64,000 nucleotides of DNA from Boletus sp. NGJ (Eukaryota; Basidiomycota; Agaricomycetes; Boletales; Boletaceae), in NCBI GenBank assembly GCA_019096195.1, contig JAGTXK010000055.1:1178001-1242000 (forward strand), read 5' to 3'. The position numbers were made by a program, and so were the translations under genes. The notes under the pieces were generated by a model that was not told the DNA's origin, made no database searches, and saw only the letters and a list, made by a program, of their open reading frames with translations. Below, one piece after another: positions 1-9,989 of this stretch (positions are counted from its first letter, which is position 1; the number at the start of each line of letters is the position of its first letter).

Positions 1-153
1 GAGACTGGTCCTGTCGACGGGGGTGAGGTCGTCTTCGCTGCGGTGGTGGGCTGTTAGCGGTACGTGGATAAGAAAAGGCGGGGGTTACTCGTCGAGAAGG
101 GCGACCCAGGAGGTGTGCTCGTCCCAGTCGCTGTCGTGGTCGTCGTCGGACAT
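1..153 (-). CDS. 5' end of an unidentified gene (partial)
   Basis: A first exon starts at an ATG at 153-151 and runs to 89. It encodes a very acidic start, [16 protein letters not shown], followed by VALLD. An intron from 88 to 38 has a GT donor, a GCTAAC branch-like site and a CAG acceptor. Exon 2 begins at 37 in the correct phase and reads [13 protein letters not shown] before the left edge of the window cuts it. It is transcribed away from the G-gamma gene, with 176 bases between the two starts. I do not recognise the family from so few residues; the good splice signals and kept phase are the reason to call it coding. Confidence 0.5.
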
Positions 154-329
154 GGTCGTCGTTGTGTCGTCGCCACGGACGTGGTTGTGATGATGAGACA
201 CAGGTGATTGAAACTCCGACTGCGATATTCCCATGGTACACCAGTCTGCTCGCACTCGGCCACCTCCACCTCGTCCTCGTCGTCCTCATCGCCCTTGTCG
301 TCGTCCCCTCCTTTCTGCGCACGCACATA
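154..329. promoter_or_regulatory. Divergent promoter, unknown gene / G-gamma
   Basis: This 176-base gap separates two divergent starts. It carries CTC and GTCGTC runs rich in pyrimidine on the + strand. No clear TATA box is seen. Confidence 0.4.
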
Positions 330-681
330 ATGAACGCTCGTCCCCATAAACAGTCCATGTCCGAGCTCAAGCTTCGCCGTCTCACAGAGCACAACCAGCG
401 TCTCCGTGAGGACCTGGCACGACCGCGCATGAGAGTCAGTGAGGCCAGTGCAAGGTACGTCTCTTTCCCCACCCTTTTCTTCCTCCTTGCTCACCACACG
501 CCACACAGCTTGATTCGCTACTGCAAAACGACAAAAGACCATCTGGTACGTCGTGCTGCCCACCTCCCCTCCACGCATCGTCTCATCTCCTCCAAAGGTT
601 CCGTCTGTCTGGGGTCCTGTCGGGAAGGGCGAGGATCCATATGCACCACCACAAACGGGCTGCAATTGCGTCGTGATGTGA
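330..681 (+). CDS. Heterotrimeric G-protein gamma subunit
   Basis: Three exons, 330-454, 509-545 and 598-681, join in phase to give about 81 residues (72 if the second ATG at 357 is used). The protein contains [19 protein letters not shown], the N-terminal coiled-coil helix of fungal G-gamma subunits. It goes on through [13 protein letters not shown] and a conserved acidic, proline-rich tail, and ends in the CaaX box CVVM, preceded by a second cysteine that is probably palmitoylated (CNCVVM). By family knowledge it pairs with the WD40 G-beta subunit at the plasma membrane and takes part in pheromone/nutrient signalling (yeast Ste18, filamentous Gpg1/Gng-1). Length and both lipidation cysteines are normal for the family. 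Confidence 0.93.
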
Positions 682-1212
682 TGCGTTGTTTTCTATACCC
701 TCGCCGCTCTGTCATACCCCTCTCCATTCCGGGGCTGCTCCCTTACCCCAGACGCACGCTGTGCATTCATCTCTGAACATCTTTACATCGAAACTTCCAC
801 GTTCGTTATCACTCTACCATACACCCTCCATCTACCTCAACCTCCAAAATACTGGACGATGTTTCTGGTTTGCTGCATGTACTGTGCTTCCAGCACCCTC
901 AGTCGTCTCCCATACAGAGTCTCGTTTTTCCTTCTTCCCTTTCTCTCGCTGCTCTTCTTTCATCTTTTCCTTTGTTCGTCTCTGCGTCATTCTTGGTTTA
1001 GGGCAATCATCGCTTGCATACTCTACCTTTATTTGTCTTTATCGTCGACGGGCAAGCTTGTGCGCATCTCTGCAAATGTATATGATTAGAACAACCACCG
1101 TATGGTTTCAAGTCCGGACCTTGTAGGACTTTGTTCGCCTCGAATTGTGTTGCATGAGGTAATGTGGTGCACGCCTGGTCTTGTCTTCCGTCCTCACCCT
1201 TGCACTCTGCCC
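682..1212. other. Intergenic, G-gamma to TLC gene
   Basis: It holds the 3' flank of the G-gamma gene and the upstream region of the TLC gene. The + strand is rich in C and T (for example 780-1010). Short open frames here, including a hydrophobic one at 859-1089, show no splice structure or family resemblance, and I see no RNA gene. Confidence 0.5.
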
Positions 1213-2497
1213 ATGATGATCCCCGAGCTTCGACAGTACGCACGCGACGCTGTTCGTCCTCTAGCTGCAAAATACGGCCTTAGCGCTCTCCCAGAGTTTG
1301 CTGACATCGTTGTCATCGCGTGGCTCTTTTTCACCGCCTTGCAAGTCAGTCTCTCGCCTGTTATCAGTAGGGCGGTCTTTCCAGTGTCATATGGCAAGGC
1401 CGACAAGAGGACACGTAGAAATTGGTATCACCATGTGCATCCAGCCCTCATCCCCGTCTCCTGACCTGTTCACAGGGACATGCATGTTGTTTCACTCGTT
1501 CACGCACTCGTCGCCGTCTTGCTTGCTTCACGGTGCCTCCAAGCCAAAAGTCTGGACGAAGACCGCGCCTTTGGGACCTACCCGGATGCTAGTTTCTTGT
1601 TGGCGATCGCCGTCGGGTGAGTGCTTTCTCACAGCAAATGTCTCTGCATCTCATGGCACGCACGATTCGTCAGATATTTCATCTGGGACGCAATTGAGGC
1701 CATTGTCCACTTTTCCGAGGTTGGGTTTGTGGTTCACGGTAAGTTGTCTGGTGCATTCCTCGGTCCTGTGTCTGGCTGACGTATTCTCCAGGCATAGCTT
1801 GTCTCACCATTTTCGTGCTCGGGACTGCGAGTAACTGCCTCTGTTGTTCGTGCATTGTCTCTAATGATATCTACAGCGGCCGTTCGTGCACTATTATGTT
1901 GTGCGTTTTCTGCTCTGGGAAGTGTACGTGGTCTCTTGCGCGACATGACACGTTGGTGTACTGACATGACTGTAGGAGCACGATCTTTCTCAATATAAAT
2001 TGGTGTGTTCTGTACACGTCGAGATGAGTGAACAGTCATGGCATTTCGGAGCAGGTTTTTGGACAAGACGGGCAAGACCGGATCACAATTGCAGTTGGTG
2101 AATGGGATTGCTTTGTTGAGCACGTTTTTCTGCTTTCGGCTAGTTTGGGGTGGAAAGATGGTAAGGCGCCTTGTTTTGAACTGGTAAAGGGATACTGAGT
2201 GGCACATAGTCGTATGACTTTTTCATTACATTGAATGGTGTTTACACCAAACTTCCTCTGTTTTACATCATGGTCTACGGAGTAGCCAACTTGATGCTCC
2301 AGGGTCTCAACTGGTTCTGGTGTGTGTTGACGACATGTTGGTTACGGGTTATCATTGAATGTGCATGGTACAGGTTTACGAAAATGATTAGAGCGCTTCA
2401 GAAGCGATTCGCGGGCAAGTCTATCCAGGTCAAGTCGAAAGAGCGCGGCATGAACGGCAATGGGAATGGCAAGATAGACAGCCACCTGAATCGATGA
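1213..2497 (+). CDS. TLC-domain multipass membrane protein
   Basis: About nine short exons encode a TRAM/LAG1/CLN8 (TLC) domain protein of the TLCD4/TMEM56 type. Likely exons are 1213-1424, 1476-1616, 1674-1738, one from 1792, 1877-1923, 1976-2002, 2055-2160, 2210-2319 and 2374-2497. Recognisable pieces are FPVSYGKADKRTRRNW, HVVSLVHALVAVLLASR, YFIWDAIEAIVHFSEVGF, RPFVHYYVVRFLLWE and WFLDKTGKTGSQLQL, spread over several hydrophobic segments. The tail is basic and glycine/asparagine rich, as in ER-resident members. Family proteins act in lipid handling or transport; the substrate cannot be read from sequence. The junction between the fourth and fifth exons (about 1825-1876) cannot be joined in frame with the best-looking donor (see findings). 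Two adjacent ATGs (1213, 1216) could start it. Confidence 0.85.
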
Positions 2498-2576
2498 TGG
2501 AATCGTGCAACGGGACAAATAACATTGATTGGTGAATATGTTTGTATCATGCACGTATACCAGAATATACCAAGTG

Positions 2577-3498
2577 CTAGGAAGTAGGAGGAAGACAAAA
2601 AGCAGTTTGTACATGGGTTCTGAGAGAACGTTCCCAGGCGACAAGATTGGGACGGCGAGTGACTTGAATGCGGATGGATTCTTTGCTGTGGAGGAGAGTG
2701 TGGAGGTAAGCAAAGAGGAGGGCATCGAGCGCAGTGGGATTTCTGGGAGAGGTGTCAGGTGGTGGAGGTGGATAAGGATGCGACTTACAATGAGTCGAGG
2801 AACCATTTGTCGGTGGCAAGGCGGTCTGAGAGGGCGGCGATGGCTTCGGCATAGCGTGCGTGGATGACAGAAGGATCGATGTTGGCACCAAAGGGAGGAA
2901 AGGGAGAGGTAAAGCCAGTTGAGGGGGGAGGAGGAGGACTGAGGACGGCGTCTACGGCGAAATTTTTCCTCGTGTCGGACCGGAAGAGTGTGGAGAAGAT
3001 GTGGGGGTCGGGGTGCGAGAACGACTAGAAAGGAGGGAGATGAGTGACGATGGAGGGGGGTAGTGGGGGACGCACCAGGGCAGCGTGTACGACGCCTTCG
3101 AGGAGGGCGACCCAGGCATGGCTCTCGTCTTTGGCGAATTGATCTCGGTAGCCCTCGAGAGGGTCAGGGGGGTGGCCGAGACGTGCGTCGGCCCAGTCGA
3201 GGATGGAGCGCGGGGGGAGGAGGCGCGGGGAGGGGTCTGGGAGATGGAGGACGGGGAGACGGGCGTCGAGAGCGCCTTCGGGGGATATGTCCCAGCGGAC
3301 TGCGATGTGGTCGACACCGCGGAGGGCGAGATATGCCTGCCACTTGAGACACTCGACGTCGGTGCTGAGGAGGGCGACGATGTCACGCGGGGGTGCTATC
3401 CAGAGGGTGGGCTGGACGACGGGAAAGCGGGGGGGGACTAGGATGGGCGGGTATGTGTGTAGCGGGAAGCGTGAAAAGAATGCGGGGAGGTCCATCAA
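2577..3498 (-). CDS. Metaxin/Tom37-like mitochondrial outer-membrane protein
   Basis: Three exons (3498-3076, 3024-2789, 2742-2577) join in phase to give about 274 residues. The N-terminal half has the Tom37/metaxin thioredoxin-like signature: a short proline-rich start, then TDVECLKWQAYLALRGV and LPVLHLPDP. The middle and end follow the GST-C-like fold, with RYAEAIAALSDRLATDKWF and NPTALDALLFAYLHTLLHS. Metaxins belong to the SAM/TOB complex that inserts beta-barrel proteins into the mitochondrial outer membrane; these motifs separate it from ordinary glutathione S-transferases. It lies head to head with Vps54, 65 bases apart. A GST-like relative outside mitochondria is the main alternative. 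Confidence 0.85.
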
Positions 3499-3563
3499 TG
3501 GTAGTGGTAGTAGTCAAGTAGTAGTAAGTGTAGGAATGGCAGTAGCACTGGTTAGACTTTGCC
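3499..3563. promoter_or_regulatory. 65-base bidirectional promoter, metaxin / Vps54
   Basis: The two starts are only 65 bases apart. The gap carries GTAGTGGTAGTAG-type direct repeats and nothing else I can name. Any promoter elements must lie here or inside the transcribed regions. Confidence 0.5.
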
Positions 3564-6500
3564 ATGTCTGCACCATCAGAGTCGTCTCCACCTGGCTCAC
3601 CGCCCGGTCCTCTCCCAGACCTGCCCCCCACAGCGACGCGCCCATTCAGGTTTACCTGGGATCCAACCAGCAAAAGGGGCCCAGCGAGCATCTCAGAGAC
3701 GACCACAGACGGTCGCGCTCAGGACGCCTTTGCCGCACCCCCCCGCGTCCACCTCCCCAGCGCTGCTTCTCCCCTCCCGCACTACTGGTCTAGCACCACC
3801 CAAGGCTTCAACGGTATGTCCTCTCACTCCTCTCACTCCCTCTCCTCACCTTCCCCAGCCATCTCCAATGTGCTCAACAACCCCCACAAGCGTCTCGCTC
3901 CCCCAAAGGCCCATTCTCCCCTCCCGCCCGTCCCCCCCGCAGAGCTCCCCCGTGTCAAGCGCAAGGACTTTGATTCCTACCTCCGTGCAATCACCCCAGA
4001 ATGGGACCGCTTCCTCCAAGGCGCTTCCCATCCCCCCGCTCAATCCGACTCTCCCTCTCCCTCTCCTCGTCTCACCAAACTCACACCCCTCAATACCGTA
4101 CCCTCCATCTTCTTTACCCCCGACTTTGACCTCGCACATCCCCCCACATTCGACGCAGTCACAGAACGCGTCCATGGCGACCAGGACACCTTCGATCCCT
4201 CCTCCCTCTCATACTCCCTCCCCCTCCTAGAAAAGCTCTCCCACCATGCAGATACCATCGAACAGCATCTCGTCCGCGAAATATCCCTTCGTTCCACCTC
4301 CTTCTTTGCCGCCCTCACAAACTTGCAAGACCTCCAAACTGAATCCGAACAGTGTTTAGATCGCATAGCCAAGCTACGCACACTCCTAAACGGCCTCGAC
4401 AACAGTACCGCAATTCGCGGTCTCCACATCGTCCGCAAAGAGTCCAGATGCTCCAACCTCGCTTCCGTCAACAACGCCGTCCGCGATCTGGCTGCCGTCG
4501 TCGAAATGTCATCCGTCGCCACCAGCTTGGTCGGTGCCGGTCAGTGGGGCGAAGCACTCGCCGTCATCGACACCATCAAATCTCTCTTTAACCCGTCTCC
4601 CCAAGATCCCCCTGTCCCTCCTACTCCCTTCGTGATCCGGCGTACACGTCAACCAGACGATGCTCCTTCTCCACTCTCCTCCACTTCGGAGTCATCCCTC
4701 CTCCAAATCCAAGCTACCACCAAGAGCACCCCTCTCTCCTCAACGCCCATCTCGTCCCTCACAGCCTTCCTTTCCCTTCCCTCTCATCTACAGGCCATGA
4801 ACACCCAAATAACCATGTCACTGACAACAGACCTGGTCACCGCACTCAAACTCGATCTGCTTGATCGTGTGAGCGCGGATTCCAAGACTTCCCATCCCGT
4901 CGCGAACCCGAATCTCACCATGAAAGACCGTTTGCGACCGTTGCTTCAGGGGCTTCTGCGTACGGATGGTATTCGGGAAGCAATTGTCTCTTGGCGAGAA
5001 GTCGTCATGTCCGAGGTGAGAGGGATCATGAAATGCGTAGGTGCAACGTCTTTCTCTTCCGAAAAGGTCCAGAATTTAATTTCGCCTTCCAGTACTTGCC
5101 ATCGTTTGATCCAGACGAGGATGAAAACAATTCTAAAGCTCTAACGAGGCATGTAGCACATATTTGCTCGTTCTGCAGCTGTCACCGTCTCACACGATCC
5201 TAGTGGTCTCTCCAGCCTCTTGCGCTCAATGACCCAAGCGGAGTTCTCCTCCATCGTCTTCCGCGTGTACAAAAGTCTTCTCAACGGCATCGAGGGGCTT
5301 CAAGTTCAGAATATCGTTCTGATAGATGTACTGGAGAGTAACATGTGAGCAAACACCGTTTGTCTTGCGTGTCCCGGATCTGAGCCGATGCAGATCCACA
5401 CCGGCATCGATAGACCTCGCACTTCTACAAGAAGAACTGTCGGATATGCTTTCCTCTGCAACAGACCTCTCGAACAAGCTGGTTGCCAAAGTCATCAGTT
5501 ACCGTTCAGAGCAGCTTGCCCAATTAGATCTGCCAAACTTCCTTGTGTTCTTCAGTCAGTCATGGGACTTCGTCATCAGGTGCGAGGTCATTTGTCGACG
5601 CATGATCATGGGACTACGAGGCACAATACTCGGCCAAGTAGGTTTACGCCCTCATTTATGACTCGACCATGACTGGTTCACGATCGTCCCATGTTCAGGC
5701 CAAATTATTCCTGCAAGCTTTTCATCAGTCAAGGATCAATCAATCTGCCAAGCTGGTGGAGGATGAACAATGGAATCAAATGGACGTTTCACCCGCAGTC
5801 CAGCACGCCGCCGACGTGTTGGTCGATTCTGCCATTCAGGATTCCCCTGACCTCGTCATAAGGTGCAAACCATCCTCCACCGCTCCACTTCATTCGACGG
5901 ACGGAAAGGCTATATCCACTCCCAACAAACTAAATGGCTCGGCCGCTCAAGTAGCCAAGTACATCCACATCGAAGAGCGACCCTATTTCTGCGTGTCAGC
6001 CACTGGCGCTGTTCTAGGGCTCCTATTAGAATACCTGAAGCTCGTAGTCAATCTTTCGATGTTGAACACAGATACGATGAGCCGAGTCATTGAGTTCCTT
6101 AAGGCGTTTAATTCCAGGACCTGTCAAGTAGTCCTGGGCGCGGGTGCCATGCGCTCCGCTGGCCTGAAGAACATCACGGCAAAACATCTTGGTTGGTGTC
6201 TTTTCTTATTGTTTGCGTTGCGTGCGAACTTATCCACTGGTCTAGCCCTTGCCTCTCAGTCACTCTCCATTATGGTGGCGCTCATTCCGTACGTGCGGGA
6301 AACGTTCCGACGCCATCTTAGTCCAAACCAGGCAGTTATGCTTGTTGAGTTTGATAAACTCAAGCGGGTGCGTCCGGGTTCGCGTTGGTGAAGAGTTATC
6401 GACTGACTGCACCGCAAAAGGATTTCCAAGAACATCAAAACGAGATCCATTCCAAACTGGTTGCTATTATGGGTGACAGGATCAGTGCCCATATCAAGTC

Positions 6501-7400
6501 ATTACAGGTCAGTCATACGCCACTGGACTACGACTACGAGCTATCAATGACGACTGATTACTTGGCGCGGCAGGCCGTCAATTGGGAAATACCAAGACAA
6601 GGCAATGGCGTCAACGATTACATGGAGCTTTTGGTGAAAGAGACCGTCACACTGCATAAAGTGCTCTCGCGATACTTGTCCGCGCCGATCGTGGAGGTTT
6701 GCCCATTGAACAGCTCGTTACTATCGCTGTTGACCGTGTGCTTTGTAGTATGTGATGTCGCAAGTCTTTGCCGCCATCAATCACCGCCTCTCCGAAGAGT
6801 ACGGTCAGATTGAGCTACAGAGCCAGGAGGCAAAGGATAGGCATGTGGCATCTGCCGAGACCACCATTAAAGTTATCTGACTATTTGAAAAGGATGCTAG
6901 CAGATGCACGATTCGTGCACCAGAAGTTGTCGGCACTAAGGAATGTTTCTGCTCCAACAAATATGCTTGAGACCCTCGTTGCTGAGAAATCGATACCTCG
7001 CAAGTCCACGCTTGGCAACTTGCGTACAGCCGTTGGTCCCAACGAGCGTCTCAGGGGACTCCTATCTAAGAGAGATAGCACCAACCTGGATAAGCCATTG
7101 CCAACCGTTAGACAAACCCCATCGTCGCTGGGAGTGATACCCTCTCAGAGTGCATCTTCTAATGGCGCTGTTGCGGACGAGTTTGCGGGAGATTCAGATC
7201 GGGTCATTCCACCTCCTCATAGCAGTTCCCGCAGCGCCGGCGCGGTTCCCACGAGAGCAGAAGCACGCGTGTCTGTGGATGGCAGTGGCGTACAGGGTAA
7301 TGCGTTGCAAAGTGAGGAAGAACTAGTGGGAAACTCAAATCCAATCTCGTTGGCGGGTGGTAGTGGTGACGACGCTGAGCTTGCAGCACCGCTAAGCTAG
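3564..7400 (+). CDS. VPS54: Vps54, GARP tethering complex subunit
   Basis: A long first exon (3564 to about 5037) and several smaller ones encode a protein of roughly 1,100 residues. After a proline/serine-rich leader comes the Vps54 N-terminal coiled-coil region, with LRSTSFFAALTNLQDLQTES, CLDRIAKLRTLLNGLD and RGLHIVRKESRCSNL. The C-terminal half has PNFLVFFSQSWDFVIRCEV, PYFCVSATGAVLGLLLEYL, FLKAFNSRTCQVVLGAGAM and SAGLKNITAKHLALASQSL, which are hallmarks of the conserved Vps54 C-terminal domain. The end is a serine-rich, low-complexity tail that looks lineage specific. GARP (Vps51-54) tethers endosome-derived vesicles at the trans-Golgi. The start ATG sits in a good GCCATG context 65 bases from the divergent metaxin start. 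Confidence 0.93.
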
Positions 7401-8032
7401 AAGACGATTACCGTAGTTGTGTTTCTGAACCGTCCACGTTTGATTTACGTTGTCGATAAGCATGCGGATTCCTGAGTCGATCTACTACTGAGAACATCCG
7501 AAACCAGCGCTCTACTGGCAAGGCACCCCTTCACACACGGGAAACGCCGCGGCAGAAGGGACATGAACGCCATGGAAAGTCGACGTGCCATGCGCGAGAA
7601 ATGCTAATACTCTCGCCATCTCGGAGATACCAACGGATTTGTAGGAATGCTAGTGGTGAAATAAAACGTGCCGCATTCAAGGCGCTGGCACGTTCGCAGG
7701 GGACCGCACAGGCGAGGACCGGTCCAGTTTTGAGTATCCCCGGTTAGATTAGATCCATCTATCGACTGCCAATATTTTTTAATTTTTCTGTTACCTAATC
7801 TGTCTGTGTTTCTTGTCAGTCACATGTGACATGGCCTTGGTCTTGTCCCCTTTGAGTCATTTCCTCTTCCAATTTACTCCAATTTGTGAATTTTCCATCC
7901 CTCCTGTGCCCGTCTCCATATTTAAGCTCCAGTGCCAGTGCTGCCTTCCTTCCTTCAACGTCCCTACCTCCTCCTCGTCACCAACGACGTCTCCCCTCTC
8001 CCTCCCCTCTTACCCATCTCGCCTTGCTCTCC
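7401..8032. other. Intergenic, Vps54 to Ecl1-like gene
   Basis: It holds the Vps54 3' flank and a promoter. Near the ATG is a long C/T-rich stretch (about 7850-8030), typical of highly expressed fungal genes. A perfect 12-base palindrome with an E-box core lies at 7819-7830. No RNA or other gene is seen. Confidence 0.5.
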
Positions 8033-9283
8033 ATGTTCGAGGAGATCTGCCTCACATGCTCGAGGCAACTCCCTGACGACAGGTGGGCACTCGTCCCCAC
8101 TCCCTCGTTCATCTCTCACGTGTAGAATAGTCGCGCATATTGTAGTGATGAGTGTGAGGCCCTCGACGTTCACAATTCCCCTTCCATTTCCTCCGCTAGC
8201 AGTGCCCTCTCGTCTCCCCACATCGACCATACCTTTGGTGGCGAAGTGCCCGCCCTGATGCCTTCTGCCCTAGGCAATGCGCTCAGCAACTTCCGGAAAC
8301 GCGACAGATACTCGACGTCCTCCTCTTCCTCTTCTGTTTCGTGGTCCGTCTTCACGGACGCCGAGGATGACGAACCTGTCGTCGGAATTGACGATGATTC
8401 CGGATATGAAGCCGACAGCGTGGAGGGCGGCGTTGACCCCTCCATCCGTTCCATTGCTTCCCATCACTCCGCAAAACCATCCAGTTTAATGTACACTCGT
8501 CGTCCATCCGCAACCAACCACCATTCCATGATCCCTCTTTTGCACCGCCGCACTGTCTCCAGCTCCTCTTTGGGTCATATTCCCTCTCCTACAGACGACG
8601 AACTCGATTCTGTTCATGAAGCTTCTCATCAGAGCCGTCATGAATTACCCATCTCCGCTCGAGAGCCAGAGAAGGACAAGTCCACCTTCACGTCCAAAAC
8701 CAAAAAGAGCCGCAACCGTGCGAGTCTGCCAGCGTACTTTTCGCTTCTCCAGATAAGCTCTCCTCAACGATCCCAGGTTCTTCCTCCATCGGCAAACACC
8801 GCGAACCATAACCCGCGGCCATCCCCTCCTACTCCAAAATTGGCTTCACTGCTTACTGCGTCTGGTTTGCGCTCCACACTGGAATCAACCCCGCGCGGTC
8901 GACGCCGCGAACCAGAACCATTGCAGTATACCAACTTCTCTTCTCATTCACGTTCACGAACCCGCCAGAGCATCATGGCACCAGACTCCCGTGGGTGTCA
9001 AGACGGTCGAGGCAGTGTGGAGCAAGTGTTTGATTGGTCCTGCGCTCCTTTGTCTAGGGGGCGCCCGACTGCTCGACGTAACAGTTCTCCTCTCCCCAAG
9101 ATGGTACTCTGCATGCAAGAGTTTGAAGATCCAGCGTTGGTGGCCCCTGTCGCCCATAGCGAAAGACGTGGACGGTACCGCACCCACGAACTTGAAGGTC
9201 GGGGTTCGTCTCAAGATGCACCCGGCTTTGGAAACGGGCGCAGCGGCCTGAGGGAACGCGAACGTACCGCAGGCCGTCAGTAG
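8033..9283 (+). CDS. Ecl1-like zinc-binding protein
   Basis: Exon 1 (8033-8082) and exon 2 (8131-9283) join in phase for about 400 residues. At the N-terminus are FEEICLTCSRQL and RAYCSDEC, a C-x2-C ... C-x3-C zinc knuckle. This matches the fungal ECL1/2/3 zinc-binding family (Pfam name from memory), whose yeast members extend lifespan and act in stress response. A serine-rich segment follows with SWSVFTDAEDDEPV, often seen in basidiomycete members. The remaining 250 or so residues are low-complexity, basic and arginine rich. The acceptor used for exon 2 (..GAATAG) restores the cysteine motif; the nearer TAG does not. The far C-terminus is less certain. Confidence 0.72.
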
Positions 9284-9989
9284 CACTGCAAGCGTCTGCT
9301 ACGCATCTGTTCCATTTATTTTGGCAACAGCACCCAAAATTGTCAACTCCAGGAAACGAACCGAACAGCAGGCCGCGCCTATGAAGTCATTTTACTCACT
9401 CTCATTGTGCATCTTCATCAAAAACACCAGCATTACTCGCTACTCGCCTTCTATTCCATTCTACGTACTATATCTATATCTCAAGAACCCCAGTATTGGC
9501 TCAAGAAAACTTACGGAACTCATACCAACATTGGCAATTTAGCCGTTTGCAACGCATTTGTTATCTATCGACGCTGTCACACACAAAACCCTACAATTCT
9601 CTTTGCATTGAGCATCTTCACGAAGCACTATATAGTTTGCTTTACTGTCATTACTTTGGCCCGTTTTCCCATTCTTTTACCTCGATTTTTTACTCGCGGG
9701 GATAGCATAATCGAATTACAATGTGTCACCAGGAATAACCCGTATCTTTAGTAAACAACACTTGTTGGACGGCGGTGTTTTGGTCAGAGCCCACTTTGCC
9801 GGAGTGTGACCCCCCGTAAGTGAAATGGAAGGGGGGTCACTTTCCATTCTTAATTATGTGAGCTTTAGGCCTCACAGCCCGAGTCCGTCAACAGCGAGAC
9901 CCAGGCCATTGCCGTCCCTTCCCCTTCACTGACCTTCATTGTCCAACAGGAACGCTGTAGATCTACGCTAGCGACGCTGGAGGCGCTAC
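9284..9989. other. Intergenic, Ecl1-like gene to Gid7-like gene
   Basis: A comparatively AT-rich stretch of 3' flank and promoter. It contains a strong 10-base-pair inverted repeat at 9806-9840. Short open frames here have no supporting signals. Confidence 0.5.
9806..9840. repeat. Inverted repeat (10-bp stem, 15-base loop)
   Basis: GTGACCCCCC at 9806-9815 is the exact reverse complement of GGGGGGTCAC at 9831-9840, with a 15-base spacer. Six G-C pairs in a row make it a stable hairpin in DNA or RNA. It lies about 150 bases upstream of the likely Gid7-like start. Function is unknown. Confidence 0.75.

Noticed and set aside
859-1089. Hydrophobic open frame of 76 codons
   Set aside because: C/T-rich sequence gives hydrophobic codons by composition alone; no conserved motif; lies in the G-gamma 3' flank.
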